Shown here: one piece after another, positions 34,749-43,441 of the stretch
How the letters are laid out: every line of letters starts with the position of its first letter
Numbering within the stretch: position 1 is the first letter of the stretch
Assembly (NCBI RefSeq): GCF_000383975.1
Contig: NZ_KB913017.1
Location: 248,001 to 312,000, forward strand
Reading direction: 5' to 3'
Source: Natronorubrum tibetense GA33
GTDB lineage: Archaea > Halobacteriota > Halobacteria > Halobacteriales > Natrialbaceae
DNA: 64,000 nt
Program-made: the position numbers and the translations under genes
The notes under the pieces: generated by a model
The model's database searches: none
The model's input: the letters and a program-made list of their open reading frames with translations, nothing else
What the model was told of the DNA's origin: nothing

Positions 34749-36188
34749 ATGATACGAGACGAACGTATTCCCGCCGACGAGCTACGGCGTATCGACGAAG
34801 AGATTCGGTCCGACTGGCACACTGGAGACGAAGTCGACTTCGAGGAGGCCATCGAGTACCACGAGTCGCTGCCCGCACACAAGCGATTCGCAGACGTTCT
34901 CGAGTCGGCTGACAAGCCGCTTCTCCAGCCCCGAGCCGGCGTTCCCCGGCTCGACGACCAGATCGAACTCCTCCAGTACCTTCTCGAGGAGGGCCAAGCC
35001 GACCTCCTTCCCACCACTATCGACTCGTACACGCGCGACAACGAGTACGAGAAGGCCCAGCAAGGCCTCGAGAAGGCCCGCGAGACGGGCGACGACACAC
35101 TCAACGGCTTCCCGGCCGTCAACCACGGCATCGACGGCTGCCGAAGACTGATCGACGAGGTCGACGCCCCGATCGAAGTCCGCCACGGCACGCCGGACGC
35201 CCGGCTGCTCGCCGCGATCACGTTCGCGGGCGGCTTCCAGAGCTTCGAGGGCGGTCCAATCTCTTACAACATCCCCTACACGAAACGCCACGGGCTCGAA
35301 GAGACCATCGAGAAGTGGCAGTTCGTCGACCGGCTGGCGGGGGCTTACACCGAACGCGGTATCCGGATCAACCGCGAGCCGTTCGGCCCGCTCACCGGAA
35401 CGCTGGTCCCGCCCTCGATCGCGATCGCGGTGATGTTGGTCGAGGGGAAACTCGCCGCCACGCAGGGCGTGCGCTCGATCACCCTCGGCTACGGACAGGT
35501 CGGTAACGTCGTCCAGGACGTCGCCGCCTTACACGCCCTCAAGAAACTGGGCAACGAGTATCTGCCGGACGAGGTCGTCGTCACGACGGTCTTCCACGAG
35601 TGGATGGGTGGCTTCCCGCCGGACGAAGCTCGCGCCAACGGCGTGATCAGCTTCGGCGGCATGACCGCAGCCATCGCGCAACCGGACAAGGTCATCACCA
35701 AGTCCCCACAGGAGTTCCAGGGCGTGCCGACGATGGAAGCGAACTCCGCCGGCCTGCGGACGACGCGACAGGTCATCGATATGGCCATCGAGCAGGATAT
35801 CCAGATCGACGGCATCGAAGAGGAGCAAGATCTCATCGAACGCGAGACCCGGTGTCTGATGGACACCATCTTCGAGCACGGCGACGGCGACGTCGTCCAG
35901 GGAACGCTCAAGGCGTTCGACTCGGGTGCCCTCGACGTTCCGTTCGCACCCAGCGACAGCGCGGCGGGTGCGGTGCTTCCCGCTCGAGACGACGACGGTC
36001 GCGTCCGCATCTTCGAGTGGGCCGACCTCGAGATGGACGACGATATCAAGGAGATTCACAAGGCCCGACTCTCTCAGCGGGCCGCGACCGAGGGCCGCGA
36101 ACAATCGTTCCGCATGGTGGCGGACGACGTCGACGCGATCAGCGACGGCAAACTCATCGGCCGACCACAGGGTGACGTCAAGATATGA
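34749..36188 (+). CDS. mamB: Glutamate mutase, large (epsilon/GlmE-type) subunit
   Basis: 479 residues, the usual length. The TIM-barrel catalytic subunit shows PLLQPRAGVPRLDDQIELLQ (about residues 56-75), NGFPAVNHGIDGCRRLIDEVD, FEGGPISYNIPYTKRH and FGPLTGTLVPPSIAIAVMLVEG. It binds glutamate and the adenosyl group of B12 held by the small subunit. Product methylaspartate is used by the next gene (mal), whose start overlaps this stop by four bases. Part of the mamA-mamB-mal-mch-mcl operon. Confidence 0.93.
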   Translation: MIRDERIPADELRRIDEEIRSDWHTGDEVDFEEAIEYHESLPAHKRFADVLESADKPLLQPRAGVPRLDDQIELLQYLLEEGQADLLPTTIDSYTRDNEYEKAQQGLEKARETGDDTLNGFPAVNHGIDGCRRLIDEVDAPIEVRHGTPDARLLAAITFAGGFQSFEGGPISYNIPYTKRHGLEETIEKWQFVDRLAGAYTERGIRINREPFGPLTGTLVPPSIAIAVMLVEGKLAATQGVRSITLGYGQVGNVVQDVAALHALKKLGNEYLPDEVVVTTVFHEWMGGFPPDEARANGVISFGGMTAAIAQPDKVITKSPQEFQGVPTMEANSAGLRTTRQVIDMAIEQDIQIDGIEEEQDLIERETRCLMDTIFEHGDGDVVQGTLKAFDSGALDVPFAPSDSAAGAVLPARDDDGRVRIFEWADLEMDDDIKEIHKARLSQRAATEGREQSFRMVADDVDAISDGKLIGRPQGDVKI

Positions 36189-37474
36189 TGATTACAGGAC
36201 TATACGCCACGCCCGGCTACTCCGGGTTCTTTTTCGACGACCAGCGCGCGATCAAGCAGGGTGCCGAACACGACGGCTTCACCTACGAGGGCGAGCCCGT
36301 CACGGACGGCTTCGACGAGATTCGCCAGGCGGGCGAGTCGATCATCGTCGACATCGAACTCGCGGACGGCACCGTCGTCCGCGGCGACTGCGCCGCGGTC
36401 CAGTACTCCGGTGCCGGCGGGCGCGACCCGCTGTTCCAGGCCGAGGAGTACGCGCCCGTCATCGAAGGCCCCGTTGCCGACGAACTCGTCGGTCGCGAGG
36501 CGACGGACTTCCTCGAGAACGCACAACTGCTCGAGGAGCTACAGGTAGACGGCGACCGACTCCACACGGCGATCCGATACGGCGTCTCCCAGGCGTTGCT
36601 CGCCGCAGCAGCCGAAGCCGGAAACACCACGAAGACGGACGTGATGGCCGACGCCTTAGGCACCGAACCCGCAACGGAGCCGGTGCCCGTCTTCGGCCAG
36701 TCCGGCGACGACCGGTACAACAACACGGAGAAAATGTTCGTCAAGGGCGTCCCCGTCCTACCCCACGCGCTCATCAACAGCGTGGAGAAGATCGGCGAGA
36801 ACGGCGAGACGCTGCTCGAGTACGTCGAGTGGCTCACCGAGCGCTCGCAGGAACTCGGCCCCGACGGCTACGAGCCCCGGTTCCACATCGACGTCTACGG
36901 CATGATCGGCGAGATCTTCGGGGCCCCCTACGACCGCGATGAGGTCGTCGACTACTTCGCGGACCTCGAGGCGGCCGCCGCGCCGTACCCGATCCAGATC
37001 GAGGGGCCGATGGACGTCGGCAACCGCGAGAAACAGATCGAGGCGATGGTCGAACTTCGCGAGGGGCTGGCCGATGCGGCCGTCTCGGTCGACATCGTCG
37101 CCGACGAGTGGTGTAACACGTTCGAGGACGTGCGGGCCTTCGTCGACGCCGAAGCCGCGGACCTCGTCCAGATCAAGACCCCCGACCTGGGCGGCATCCA
37201 CCGCAGCGGACAGGCGGTTCGCTACTGTGAAGGGACCGACACCCGCGCCTACCTGGGCGGGACTTGCAACGAGACGGAAACCTCCGCGCGTGCCTGCGCC
37301 CACGTCGCCCTCGCGACGAACGCGGCGCAGGTGCTCGCAAAGCCCGGCATGGGCTTCGACGAGGGGTACATGATCGTCGAGAACGAGATGCGGAGAACGA
37401 TCGCCCGCCGCGAGCGGGACCGGCAGGCCGAAACTGACGAGACCGAAACCGACGAAATTACCGCCGATGACTGA
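36185..37474 (+). CDS. mal: Methylaspartate ammonia-lyase
   Basis: 429 residues, enolase superfamily. Features are the N-terminal ITGLYATPGYSGFFFDDQRA, VPVLPHALINSVEKIGENGE, the metal/base region PIQIEGPMDVGN (about residues 271-282), VDIVADEWCNTFEDV and LVQIKTPDLGGIH with the conserved lysine, then CNETETSARACAHVALAT. The enzyme deaminates threo-3-methylaspartate to mesaconate with Mg. It overlaps mamB by four bases and mch by eight. A Glu/Thr-rich tail follows the conserved domain. Confidence 0.94.
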   Translation: MMITGLYATPGYSGFFFDDQRAIKQGAEHDGFTYEGEPVTDGFDEIRQAGESIIVDIELADGTVVRGDCAAVQYSGAGGRDPLFQAEEYAPVIEGPVADELVGREATDFLENAQLLEELQVDGDRLHTAIRYGVSQALLAAAAEAGNTTKTDVMADALGTEPATEPVPVFGQSGDDRYNNTEKMFVKGVPVLPHALINSVEKIGENGETLLEYVEWLTERSQELGPDGYEPRFHIDVYGMIGEIFGAPYDRDEVVDYFADLEAAAAPYPIQIEGPMDVGNREKQIEAMVELREGLADAAVSVDIVADEWCNTFEDVRAFVDAEAADLVQIKTPDLGGIHRSGQAVRYCEGTDTRAYLGGTCNETETSARACAHVALATNAAQVLAKPGMGFDEGYMIVENEMRRTIARRERDRQAETDETETDEITADD

Positions 37475-38534
37475 CTGGACAGATCCCGAGACGTTCGCAC
37501 AGGCACTCGAACAGGTCGAGACCAAAGAGAAGGGCAACTGCTTCGAGGACTTCGAGGAAGGGGACGTCATCGAACACGACCCGGGCCTCACCCTCACGCA
37601 GTTCGGCAACGAGTCCTGGATGAGCCAGACGCTCAACCACGACCCCACCTACTGGCGGGCCGATGCCGCGGAGGAACGAGGGTTCGAGGAACCGCCGGTC
37701 CACCCTGACTACCTCACTGCCGCGACGCTCGGCATCACCGTCGAGGACCTCAGTGAGAAGGGCGGCTACTTCCTCGGCCGCACCGACGTCCGATTCCCCG
37801 AAGCCCCAGTCTACACTGGAACCGAACTCCACGTCGAGAGCGAAGTCGTCAACCGGGCGACCTCGAGTTCCCGGCCCGAGTACGGCATCGTCTCCTGGCG
37901 CACCCGCGGGAAAGACGCCGAGACGGGTGACGTGCTCTGCTCCTACGAGCGTACGAACATGATTCCACGTCGCGAACCGGTCGCGACGGACGGCAGTGGG
38001 ACGACGGCTGCCGAAGACGACGAGAACGACGGCCCAGACCTTCCCGAGACGTTCGTCGCCCCCGAGGGCGGCTACTTCGAGGACTTCGTCGAGGCCCTCG
38101 AGACGGCTGCCGACGAGCACGCGGCCGTCGCCTACCGCCACGAGCGCGGCCGCACGCAAGACGACGTGACCGTCGCCTCCCTGCCGCTGTCGACGCTCAA
38201 CACGGCCAAACAGCATCACAACGTCGACGTGATGAGTGACTCGCCGTCCGGCGATATCGTCACCTACGGCGACGTGACCCGATCTACTGCGCTGGGCCAC
38301 GCCCGCTCGGACGAGGAGACCTGGCGCGAGGTCGGCTTCGACGACGAGTCGTTCCACACGTTCGTCGCGGTGGGCGACACCGTCTACGCCTTCACGCGCG
38401 TGCTCGAGGCCGACGAAGCGGCCTCGAGCGACGAGGCGGGAACGGTAACGTTCCAGCACATCGCGTTCAACCAGGACGACGAACCCGTCTACTCGGGCAC
38501 ACGCACGGCCGAAATTCGAAAGCGTTCTAACTAA
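37467..38534 (+). CDS. mch: Mesaconyl-CoA hydratase (two MaoC-like hot-dog domains)
   Basis: 355 residues, with an N-terminal MaoC-like domain containing FEDFEEGDVIEHDPGLTLTQ (about residues 24-43) and the hot-dog region GRTDVRFPEAPVYTGTELHV, and a C-terminal half with VDVMSDSPSGDIVTYGDVTR and TVTFQHIAFNQDDEP. It hydrates mesaconyl-CoA to beta-methylmalyl-CoA in the methylaspartate cycle. The family of double MaoC proteins is wider, but position between mal and mcl makes this assignment strong. Confidence 0.92.
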   Translation: MTDWTDPETFAQALEQVETKEKGNCFEDFEEGDVIEHDPGLTLTQFGNESWMSQTLNHDPTYWRADAAEERGFEEPPVHPDYLTAATLGITVEDLSEKGGYFLGRTDVRFPEAPVYTGTELHVESEVVNRATSSSRPEYGIVSWRTRGKDAETGDVLCSYERTNMIPRREPVATDGSGTTAAEDDENDGPDLPETFVAPEGGYFEDFVEALETAADEHAAVAYRHERGRTQDDVTVASLPLSTLNTAKQHHNVDVMSDSPSGDIVTYGDVTRSTALGHARSDEETWREVGFDDESFHTFVAVGDTVYAFTRVLEADEAASSDEAGTVTFQHIAFNQDDEPVYSGTRTAEIRKRSN

Positions 38535-38600
38535 CACGAACGAACGTTATAAACGACTGCTGATACCAGCGACTTCGAACTCAGACTCAGATTCATACAC

Positions 38601-39644
38601 ATGACCGACGACATCCGACTCTGCCGAACCTTCCAGACTGCACCGGCCGCCGTTCCGAAAGACGACTCGGCGAAATACCTCCGCTCCGGTCTCACCGCCG
38701 AGGGCTTCCAGGCCCCTGACTGGCTCGTCCCCGACATGGAAGACGGCACCGCGCCGAATATGAAAGACGAAGGGCTCGAGAACACGATCGACCTCGTCCC
38801 CGAACACGAGTTCGCGGGCGAGATCTGGCCCCGCATCGAGTGGAGCTACGAGGACGCCTCGTTCCGCGACCGCGGTCGTGAACAGATCGACCAGCTCGTC
38901 GCCGAGATCGGCGACGAGATCGAAGGCGTCGTCGTCCCGAAGGTTGGCCGCGTCGAGGACGTCGAGCGCGCCGCCGACGTTGTCGCCGAGGCCGAGGCCG
39001 AGCACGGCTACGACGAGGGTTCGATCAAGCTCTCGATCATCGTCGAAACCGGTCGCGCCCGCTCGGACCTGCGCGAGATCTCGAAGTTCGGTGCCGACTC
39101 CCGGCTCACCGCGCTCGTCTTCGGCCCCGTCGACTACGCGGCCGAACTCGGTGCCCGAGACCTCGGCGACGGCCGCCCGCGCTGGGACGGCCTGCTCGAG
39201 GCCCTCTCGAACGAGGCCAGCGCCGGGAACCTGCTCTGTATCGGCGGCCCGTTCGACGACCTGTTCAAAGAACGCGCCGGCCTGACTTACTACAACGCCG
39301 ACGCCTACGCGGACCAGGTCGAACACGAGGCCCACCTCGGACTCGACGGCTCCTGGTCGCTCTATCCGAAACAGACGATTCAGGCGAACACGATCCACAT
39401 GCCGAACGAGGACGAACTCGAGCGCGACGTGAGCAAGATCGAGCGGTTCAACGAGGCCAAAGCGGAGGGGACCGGCGCGGTCACCTTAGACGGTCAGATG
39501 GTCGACGAAGCCACGTTCAAGGTCTTCCGCAACACGGTCCAGCAGGTTCGCTCGATCGACGACACCCGTCCCGAACAGACCGAGGAGTACTACGATGAGA
39601 GCCTTCTCGAGCGCGCTCGAGAGCTCGACCTCTCCTACCAATGA
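38601..39644 (+). CDS. mcl: Beta-methylmalyl-CoA lyase (HpcH/HpaI/CitE family)
   Basis: 347 residues. CitE-family features are TAEGFQAPDWLVPDMEDGTA (about 30-49, Mg-binding D and E), GVVVPKVGRVEDVERAADV, LSIIVETGRARSDLREIS (about 149-166) and TALVFGPVDYAAELGA. It cleaves beta-methylmalyl-CoA to glyoxylate and propionyl-CoA, completing acetyl-CoA assimilation to C3/C4 intermediates. A 66-bp gap after mch may hold its own promoter signals. A transposon end begins immediately after the stop codon; the C-terminus (RARELDLSYQ) looks intact. Confidence 0.92.
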   Translation: MTDDIRLCRTFQTAPAAVPKDDSAKYLRSGLTAEGFQAPDWLVPDMEDGTAPNMKDEGLENTIDLVPEHEFAGEIWPRIEWSYEDASFRDRGREQIDQLVAEIGDEIEGVVVPKVGRVEDVERAADVVAEAEAEHGYDEGSIKLSIIVETGRARSDLREISKFGADSRLTALVFGPVDYAAELGARDLGDGRPRWDGLLEALSNEASAGNLLCIGGPFDDLFKERAGLTYYNADAYADQVEHEAHLGLDGSWSLYPKQTIQANTIHMPNEDELERDVSKIERFNEAKAEGTGAVTLDGQMVDEATFKVFRNTVQQVRSIDDTRPEQTEEYYDESLLERARELDLSYQ

Positions 39645-39650
39645 CATCCT

Positions 39651-39670
39651 CCTCGCCGTGAACGGCGAGG
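39651..39670 (-). repeat. Right-end hairpin of the tnpB element (probable reRNA/omegaRNA part)
   Basis: CCTCGCCG-TGAA-CGGCGAGG forms a perfect 8-bp stem 24 bases past the tnpB stop. In IS200/IS605 elements the transcript covering the tnpB 3' end and right end makes the guide RNA of TnpB, with target-matching sequence outside the element, here the mcl gene end. Confidence 0.55.
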
Positions 39671-39693
39671 TTTCCTCTCGCTGGGGGTATCGT

Positions 39694-40971
39694 TTACCGG
39701 CCCACGGAGGCAACTTGCGGGTTCGTATGCTCCTCGTTGAGAACTGAGCGTGGTGACTCTGACGATGAATGGTCGTCCCACTTGAGGCATACAGGCCGTG
39801 CCATCGACCGTGTTACCGTCGTCTGCCGTCTCAAGAACGTCTCCGACGCTGTGAGGTCAGCGTGACCCTCGAACCCACACGGACACGTCAGCGTGTCGCG
39901 GTGGCGCGTCGTGTCCTCTGTCGAACCACAGTTAGGACACTCCTGACTTGTCCACGCTTCCGACCGACCCTCAACCGAGATACCGTATTCTTCGGCGGTA
40001 CACGCCAGCCGATTCACGAACGCTCTGAACGCCCAGAAGTTGTGCGTCTTCGCGTTCGTCTCAACCGACCAGTGTGTATCGAGTACGTCAGTTAACGCCC
40101 CGACGTACACCGTCCCGACGCCTTCATCGTAGAGGCGTTCGATGAGGTCACGGACGAGTGCGTCTTGGGCGTGGTCGCGCCGTTTCGTGCGCCGGTCGTA
40201 CAAGCGTCGGATGCGGTGACTACTGTATCGACCGTCCTCCAAGAGCGATTGGAGCCGGGCGATTTCTTGCGTCGTTTCACGGAATCGTTTGAACAGGTCG
40301 CGCCCTTCGTACAGGAGTTGCTGGCCGGTCGTGGTTGTGCAGGCGACGAGATTGTTCGCACCGATGTCCAGAGCGGCTTCTTCCGAAGCCAGTGGTTGTG
40401 CCAGCCGAGAATTACCGATAGTGACTGACTGAAAGGCCCTGAACGTCTGTGCTTGCTCGTCGTAGAACAACTCTAACCGACCCTGCTTCTCGTACTCCTT
40501 CCAGTTGGGGTTGCCTCGAACTTCGAGTCGGAGACGTTCGCGGTGTCCAAGCCCGTACTCGTCTTTCAGGTCTTTACCAACGAGGATTTCGAGTCGGGAG
40601 TATTCGCCCCACTCGACCGAGTACGATGTGTTTCGGATATACGTGCGGAGTTCTCGCCCCTCATCTGCGTTACCCCAGAATCCGGGTTTGCCGTTGGCTT
40701 CTCCTTTCTTCTTGAGGCTGAAGAACGATTTCCACGCTTCGCGGTTCTTTCGTTCGAGTTGCTGAACCGTGGATGCGCCGAGTGTTCCGCCGTAGCGACC
40801 ACGATACTCGCTGGTGTCCCACACGTCGCCGTCTGGGTCAGCGTAGTTCTCGCGGCGTTCGTAGTTGATTTCGTTCCAGAGAGCGGCAGAAGCGTCCAAC
40901 AGGCGTCGAAGCAACTCCTCGTCCTCGTCGGACTGGGGAATCACTTCGAATGTGTTGGCTCGCTTCATCAA
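39694..40971 (-). CDS. tnpB: TnpB (RNA-guided nuclease family), possibly degenerate RuvC site
   Basis: 425 residues (a second Met follows the first). The C-terminal half has a RuvC-like fold: [20 protein letters not shown] with the motif I Asp, [24 protein letters not shown] forming the zinc ribbon, and [11 protein letters not shown] with the last catalytic Asp. At motif II, where many TnpB proteins have a Glu in a VExL context, this one reads [14 protein letters not shown], so the acid seems missing. TnpB uses an RNA made from the element end to cut target DNA and aid transposon retention. Nuclease activity is therefore doubtful here. Confidence 0.9.
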   Translation of the reverse strand: MMKRANTFEVIPQSDEDEELLRRLLDASAALWNEINYERRENYADPDGDVWDTSEYRGRYGGTLGASTVQQLERKNREAWKSFFSLKKKGEANGKPGFWGNADEGRELRTYIRNTSYSVEWGEYSRLEILVGKDLKDEYGLGHRERLRLEVRGNPNWKEYEKQGRLELFYDEQAQTFRAFQSVTIGNSRLAQPLASEEAALDIGANNLVACTTTTGQQLLYEGRDLFKRFRETTQEIARLQSLLEDGRYSSHRIRRLYDRRTKRRDHAQDALVRDLIERLYDEGVGTVYVGALTDVLDTHWSVETNAKTHNFWAFRAFVNRLACTAEEYGISVEGRSEAWTSQECPNCGSTEDTTRHRDTLTCPCGFEGHADLTASETFLRRQTTVTRSMARPVCLKWDDHSSSESPRSVLNEEHTNPQVASVGR

Positions 40972-41021
40972 CTACGGGTTGCATCGGAACACACATAAAG
41001 ATGCGTTTTATGTGTTACTGT

Positions 41022-41159
41022 ATGGTCGAAGTCCGTATCGAGTTCGATGACGATGAACAGTACGAGCGGTTGAAGGAACTGAAGAAGCATCGTGGATTGA
41101 CGTGGAAGGGGTTGCTTCTCGAAGGCGAGAAGAAAGTTAGGGAGGATACCCCAGAGTGA
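41022..41159 (+). CDS. Small element-encoded protein, ribbon-helix-helix-like
   Basis: 45 residues from ATG 41022 (MVEVRIEFDDDEQYERLK), divergent from tnpB with a 50-bp space and inside the element ends. The pattern, one N-terminal strand (VEVRIEF), a helix rich in charged residues (QYERLKELKKHRG) and a second helix after a turn (TWKGLLLEGEKKVRED), fits a ribbon-helix-helix or similar mini regulator. I believe such genes recur beside haloarchaeal IS1341-type tnpB genes. A DNA-binding or antitoxin-like control of tnpB is inference. Confidence 0.65.
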   Translation: MVEVRIEFDDDEQYERLKELKKHRGLTWKGLLLEGEKKVREDTPE

Positions 41160-41199
41160 GCGTCGAGCGTGGTCTGTGAAGTAGAGTGTCGGATTCACG

Positions 41200-41217
41200 C
41201 CCGCCCTAAAGGGCGGG
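41200..41217. repeat. Left-end hairpin of the tnpB element
   Basis: CCCGCCC-TAAA-GGGCGGG is a perfect stem near the element's left end, followed by a short pyrimidine-rich segment before the neighbouring gene. IS200/IS605 elements use subterminal hairpins instead of inverted repeats for single-strand excision. Confidence 0.6.
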
Positions 41218-41240
41218 ACTCTCTCCTTGATTCAGGTAGG

Positions 41241-42932
41241 TTACTGCTCGACGACGACCATGACAGCGGCTGAATCCGCGCCGGTGTCGACCTCGACCGG
41301 GAACTCCTCGATCTCGCCCGCGGGGTGTCCGGCCTGGAACGTCAGCGTGAGCGAGGCCGATTCGCCGGCCTCGAGTGTCAGCATCTGGCTGTCCTCGACC
41401 GCCGGGTCGTGCCCGACGATGAGCACGACGTCGGTGGTCCCGGTTTCGTCGCCGACGTTTTCGATCGTGGTATCGACCTCGAGCGTCTCCCCGCCGCCAA
41501 CGGGCGAGTTGGTGTTAATACTCGCCACGTTGAACGTCGCCGGTGTCGGTTCGGCTTCGGATTCGACGACGACCATCTCCGACGCCGTATCCGCGCCGGT
41601 GTCGACGACCACCGGGAACTCCTCGGTGTCACCCGCCGGCTGTCCCGTCTGGAACGTGAGCGTGAGGTCGGCGGATTCGCCGGCCTCGAGCGTCAGCATC
41701 TCGCTATCCTCGACGACTGGATCGTGACCGACGAGGAGTTCGATATCGGTGGTCCCCGTTTCGTCGCCGACGTTTTCGATCGTGGTATCGACCTCGAGCG
41801 TCTCCCCGCCACCGACCGGCGAGTTCGTCGCCATCTCCGCGACTTCGAACGTCGCCGGTGTCGTTCCGTCGGACTCGACGGCAACCGTCTCGGAGGCCGT
41901 ATCCGCGCCGGTGTCGACCATCACGGGGAACTCCTCGACCTCGCCTGCGGGTTCGCCGGCTTCGAACAGCAGCGTGATCTCGGTCGATTCGCCGGGATCG
42001 AGCGTCAGTAGCTGGCCGTCTTCGATCTCGGGGTCGTGGCCGACGACGAGGTCCACGTCGGTCGTCCCGGTTTCGTCACCGATATTGTGAATCGTCGCGG
42101 TGACCTCGAGGGTCTCCCCGCCACCGATCGGGGAGTTCGTCGCCATCTCCGCAACCTGGAACGTGGCCGGAACGTCCGCTGCCTCGTGGTCGAGCACCCA
42201 CGAGTCCGGTCGCAACAGCAGGTTGTCCTCGGTGATCACCCAGCAGGTGATCGCGCAGGTGTGACAGCCCGCGCCGTCGTCCACCGACAGCGTCGCCGTT
42301 CCGGAGCCGTCCGGATCGCCGAACTCGAGGACGACGTCCGCCTGACTGAGCCACCAGACGGTCCGCGCGGGATCGCTGTCTGGCGAGGAGACATCGACAT
42401 CGATCTCGAAGGGCTCGTTCCGACCGACCGTAAGCGTCTCGCCGGGTTCCGGATCCGCGCTTGCGACGGACGGCGGCGCCGCGCCGTCGGACGTGACATG
42501 AACGGTCCACCGTATTTCGTCCGCCCCCTCGTACTCCGGATCGTCCCGGTTCCCCGTTTCGGGGTCGTAGAAGACGAAAGCGATGACCTCGTAGGTGCCA
42601 CTCGAGTCGAACGTTTCGGTGAAGTACGCCGCGCCGTACTGCTCGACGTACTGTAGGTAGTCCTGGGTTCGCATGTCGTAGTGCGCGTCGTACCGGGCAC
42701 GCTCGCCGTCGATCTGCCACTCCACGTCCCAGTTCGCATCCGGATTCTCGATGTCGGCTTCGAACAGGAGTTCTGCTCCCGATTGTACGGTGCGTTCGCG
42801 ATCGACGTCCTGTACCCTGCCACGAGGCGTGCGACCACCTACGGCACTCGCACCCAGGACGCCACTGCCGACGGCACCGCCTGCTGCGACTCCCTTGAGA
42901 AGCGTTCGCCGTTTCATCTGGTCCCCACTCAT
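41241..42932 (-). CDS. Tat-exported protein with CHTC domain and three CARDB-like repeats
   Basis: 563 residues from ATG 42932 (MSGDQMKRRTLLKG). KRRTLLKGVAAGGAVGSGVL is a twin-arginine signal. Residues about 45-265 form a beta-rich region ending in TVWWLSQADVVLEF and VDDGAGCHTCAITCWVITED (about 205-240), the domain shared with the protein at 19871-21232. Three repeats of roughly 95-100 residues follow, each beginning near PATFxVA and containing NSPxGGGETLEV, IxNxGDETGTTD and VDTGADxAS; they look like CARDB-type adhesion modules. Probably exposed at the cell surface or secreted; ligand unknown. Confidence 0.8.
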   Translation of the reverse strand: MSGDQMKRRTLLKGVAAGGAVGSGVLGASAVGGRTPRGRVQDVDRERTVQSGAELLFEADIENPDANWDVEWQIDGERARYDAHYDMRTQDYLQYVEQYGAAYFTETFDSSGTYEVIAFVFYDPETGNRDDPEYEGADEIRWTVHVTSDGAAPPSVASADPEPGETLTVGRNEPFEIDVDVSSPDSDPARTVWWLSQADVVLEFGDPDGSGTATLSVDDGAGCHTCAITCWVITEDNLLLRPDSWVLDHEAADVPATFQVAEMATNSPIGGGETLEVTATIHNIGDETGTTDVDLVVGHDPEIEDGQLLTLDPGESTEITLLFEAGEPAGEVEEFPVMVDTGADTASETVAVESDGTTPATFEVAEMATNSPVGGGETLEVDTTIENVGDETGTTDIELLVGHDPVVEDSEMLTLEAGESADLTLTFQTGQPAGDTEEFPVVVDTGADTASEMVVVESEAEPTPATFNVASINTNSPVGGGETLEVDTTIENVGDETGTTDVVLIVGHDPAVEDSQMLTLEAGESASLTLTFQAGHPAGEIEEFPVEVDTGADSAAVMVVVEQ

Positions 42933-43183
42933 ACGTGAACCTGCGTCGGCCAGTTTGAGAAAGGCGGAGATTCTTACAGCCGACAATCTATGGTTTCTGC
43001 AGAAAACCAGTGCTGAGCGGAGAGTCAGCGACACGTAGTCGCTCCCGCTGCCGTCGGATCGCGAAATCCCCAATCAGACCAGTTTCTCCAGCCGTTGTGA
43101 CCGTTCTCACTCGAGTGAGAACCGGTCTCCAGCGGTGGGACCGGGCTTGGAGTGGACGTTCGCTCGTGGACACGACGGAAACG

Positions 43184-43260
43184 CGGTGGGGATGGGGTTG
43201 TGAACTACGCCCGAGAACCTGCGCAAAGCGCAGAACCTCAGTCTAGTTCAACTCCCACCG
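43184..43260. repeat. tRNA-adjacent palindromic hairpin element (copy 2)
   Basis: Same core as the element at 22821-22888: CTACGCCCGAGAACCTGCGC, a three-base loop (AAA here), then GCGCAGAACCTC and a T-arm-like right flank TTCAACTCCCACCG. Its left flank CGGTGGGGATGGG copies the 3' end of the neighbouring tRNA-Ser. It starts 57 bp beyond that tRNA's 3' end. The remaining part of the 385-bp space 42933-43317 has a perfect TTTCTGCAGAAA palindrome (42994-43005) upstream of the Tat gene and no gene. Confidence 0.6.
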
Positions 43261-43317
43261 TTTCGTTTTCCACTCGAGAGACTTCTCACTTCGTTCGTCG
43301 TACTCTCTCGCGAAAAA

Positions 43318-43401
43318 CGGTGGGGATGGGATTTGAACCCATGAGGCTTGTAGGCCATCTGCTCTCAAGGCAGGCGCGTTAGGCCGCTCTGCCACCCCAC
43401 C
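43318..43401 (-). tRNA. tRNA-Ser (anticodon TGA)
   Basis: An 84-nt class II tRNA on the minus strand: acceptor GGTGGGG pairs with CCCCACC, discriminator G; anticodon stem around CTTGAGA (anticodon TGA); a long variable arm (GGCCTACAAGCC) and T-arm ATGGG-TTCAAAT-CCCAT. The long variable arm and G73 are serine identity features. No intron; CCA not encoded. The closing pair of the anticodon stem is weak, which leaves a small uncertainty. Confidence 0.93.
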
Positions 43402-43441
43402 TCACTTCGATCTTTTCCGTCCGTTCAAAAAGGGTTGTCGG

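Larger units (their letters stand above)
39645..41229. mobile_element. IS200/IS605-group element of IS1341 type (tnpB only)
   Basis: About 1.58 kb bounded by hairpins at both ends: 39651-39670 beyond the tnpB stop and 41200-41217 at the other side. It contains tnpB (minus) and a divergent small gene, but no tnpA transposase, so it depends on another element for mobility. It lies exactly between the mcl stop codon and the 3' end of the next convergent gene, destroying neither. Boundaries are estimated from the hairpins; terminal inverted repeats are not expected in this group. Confidence 0.75.

Noticed and set aside
32979-39644. Clostridial-type glutamate fermentation pathway
   Set aside because: The lyase, CoA-transferase, hydratase and methylmalyl-CoA lyase set fits the haloarchaeal methylaspartate cycle; citramalate enzymes are absent.
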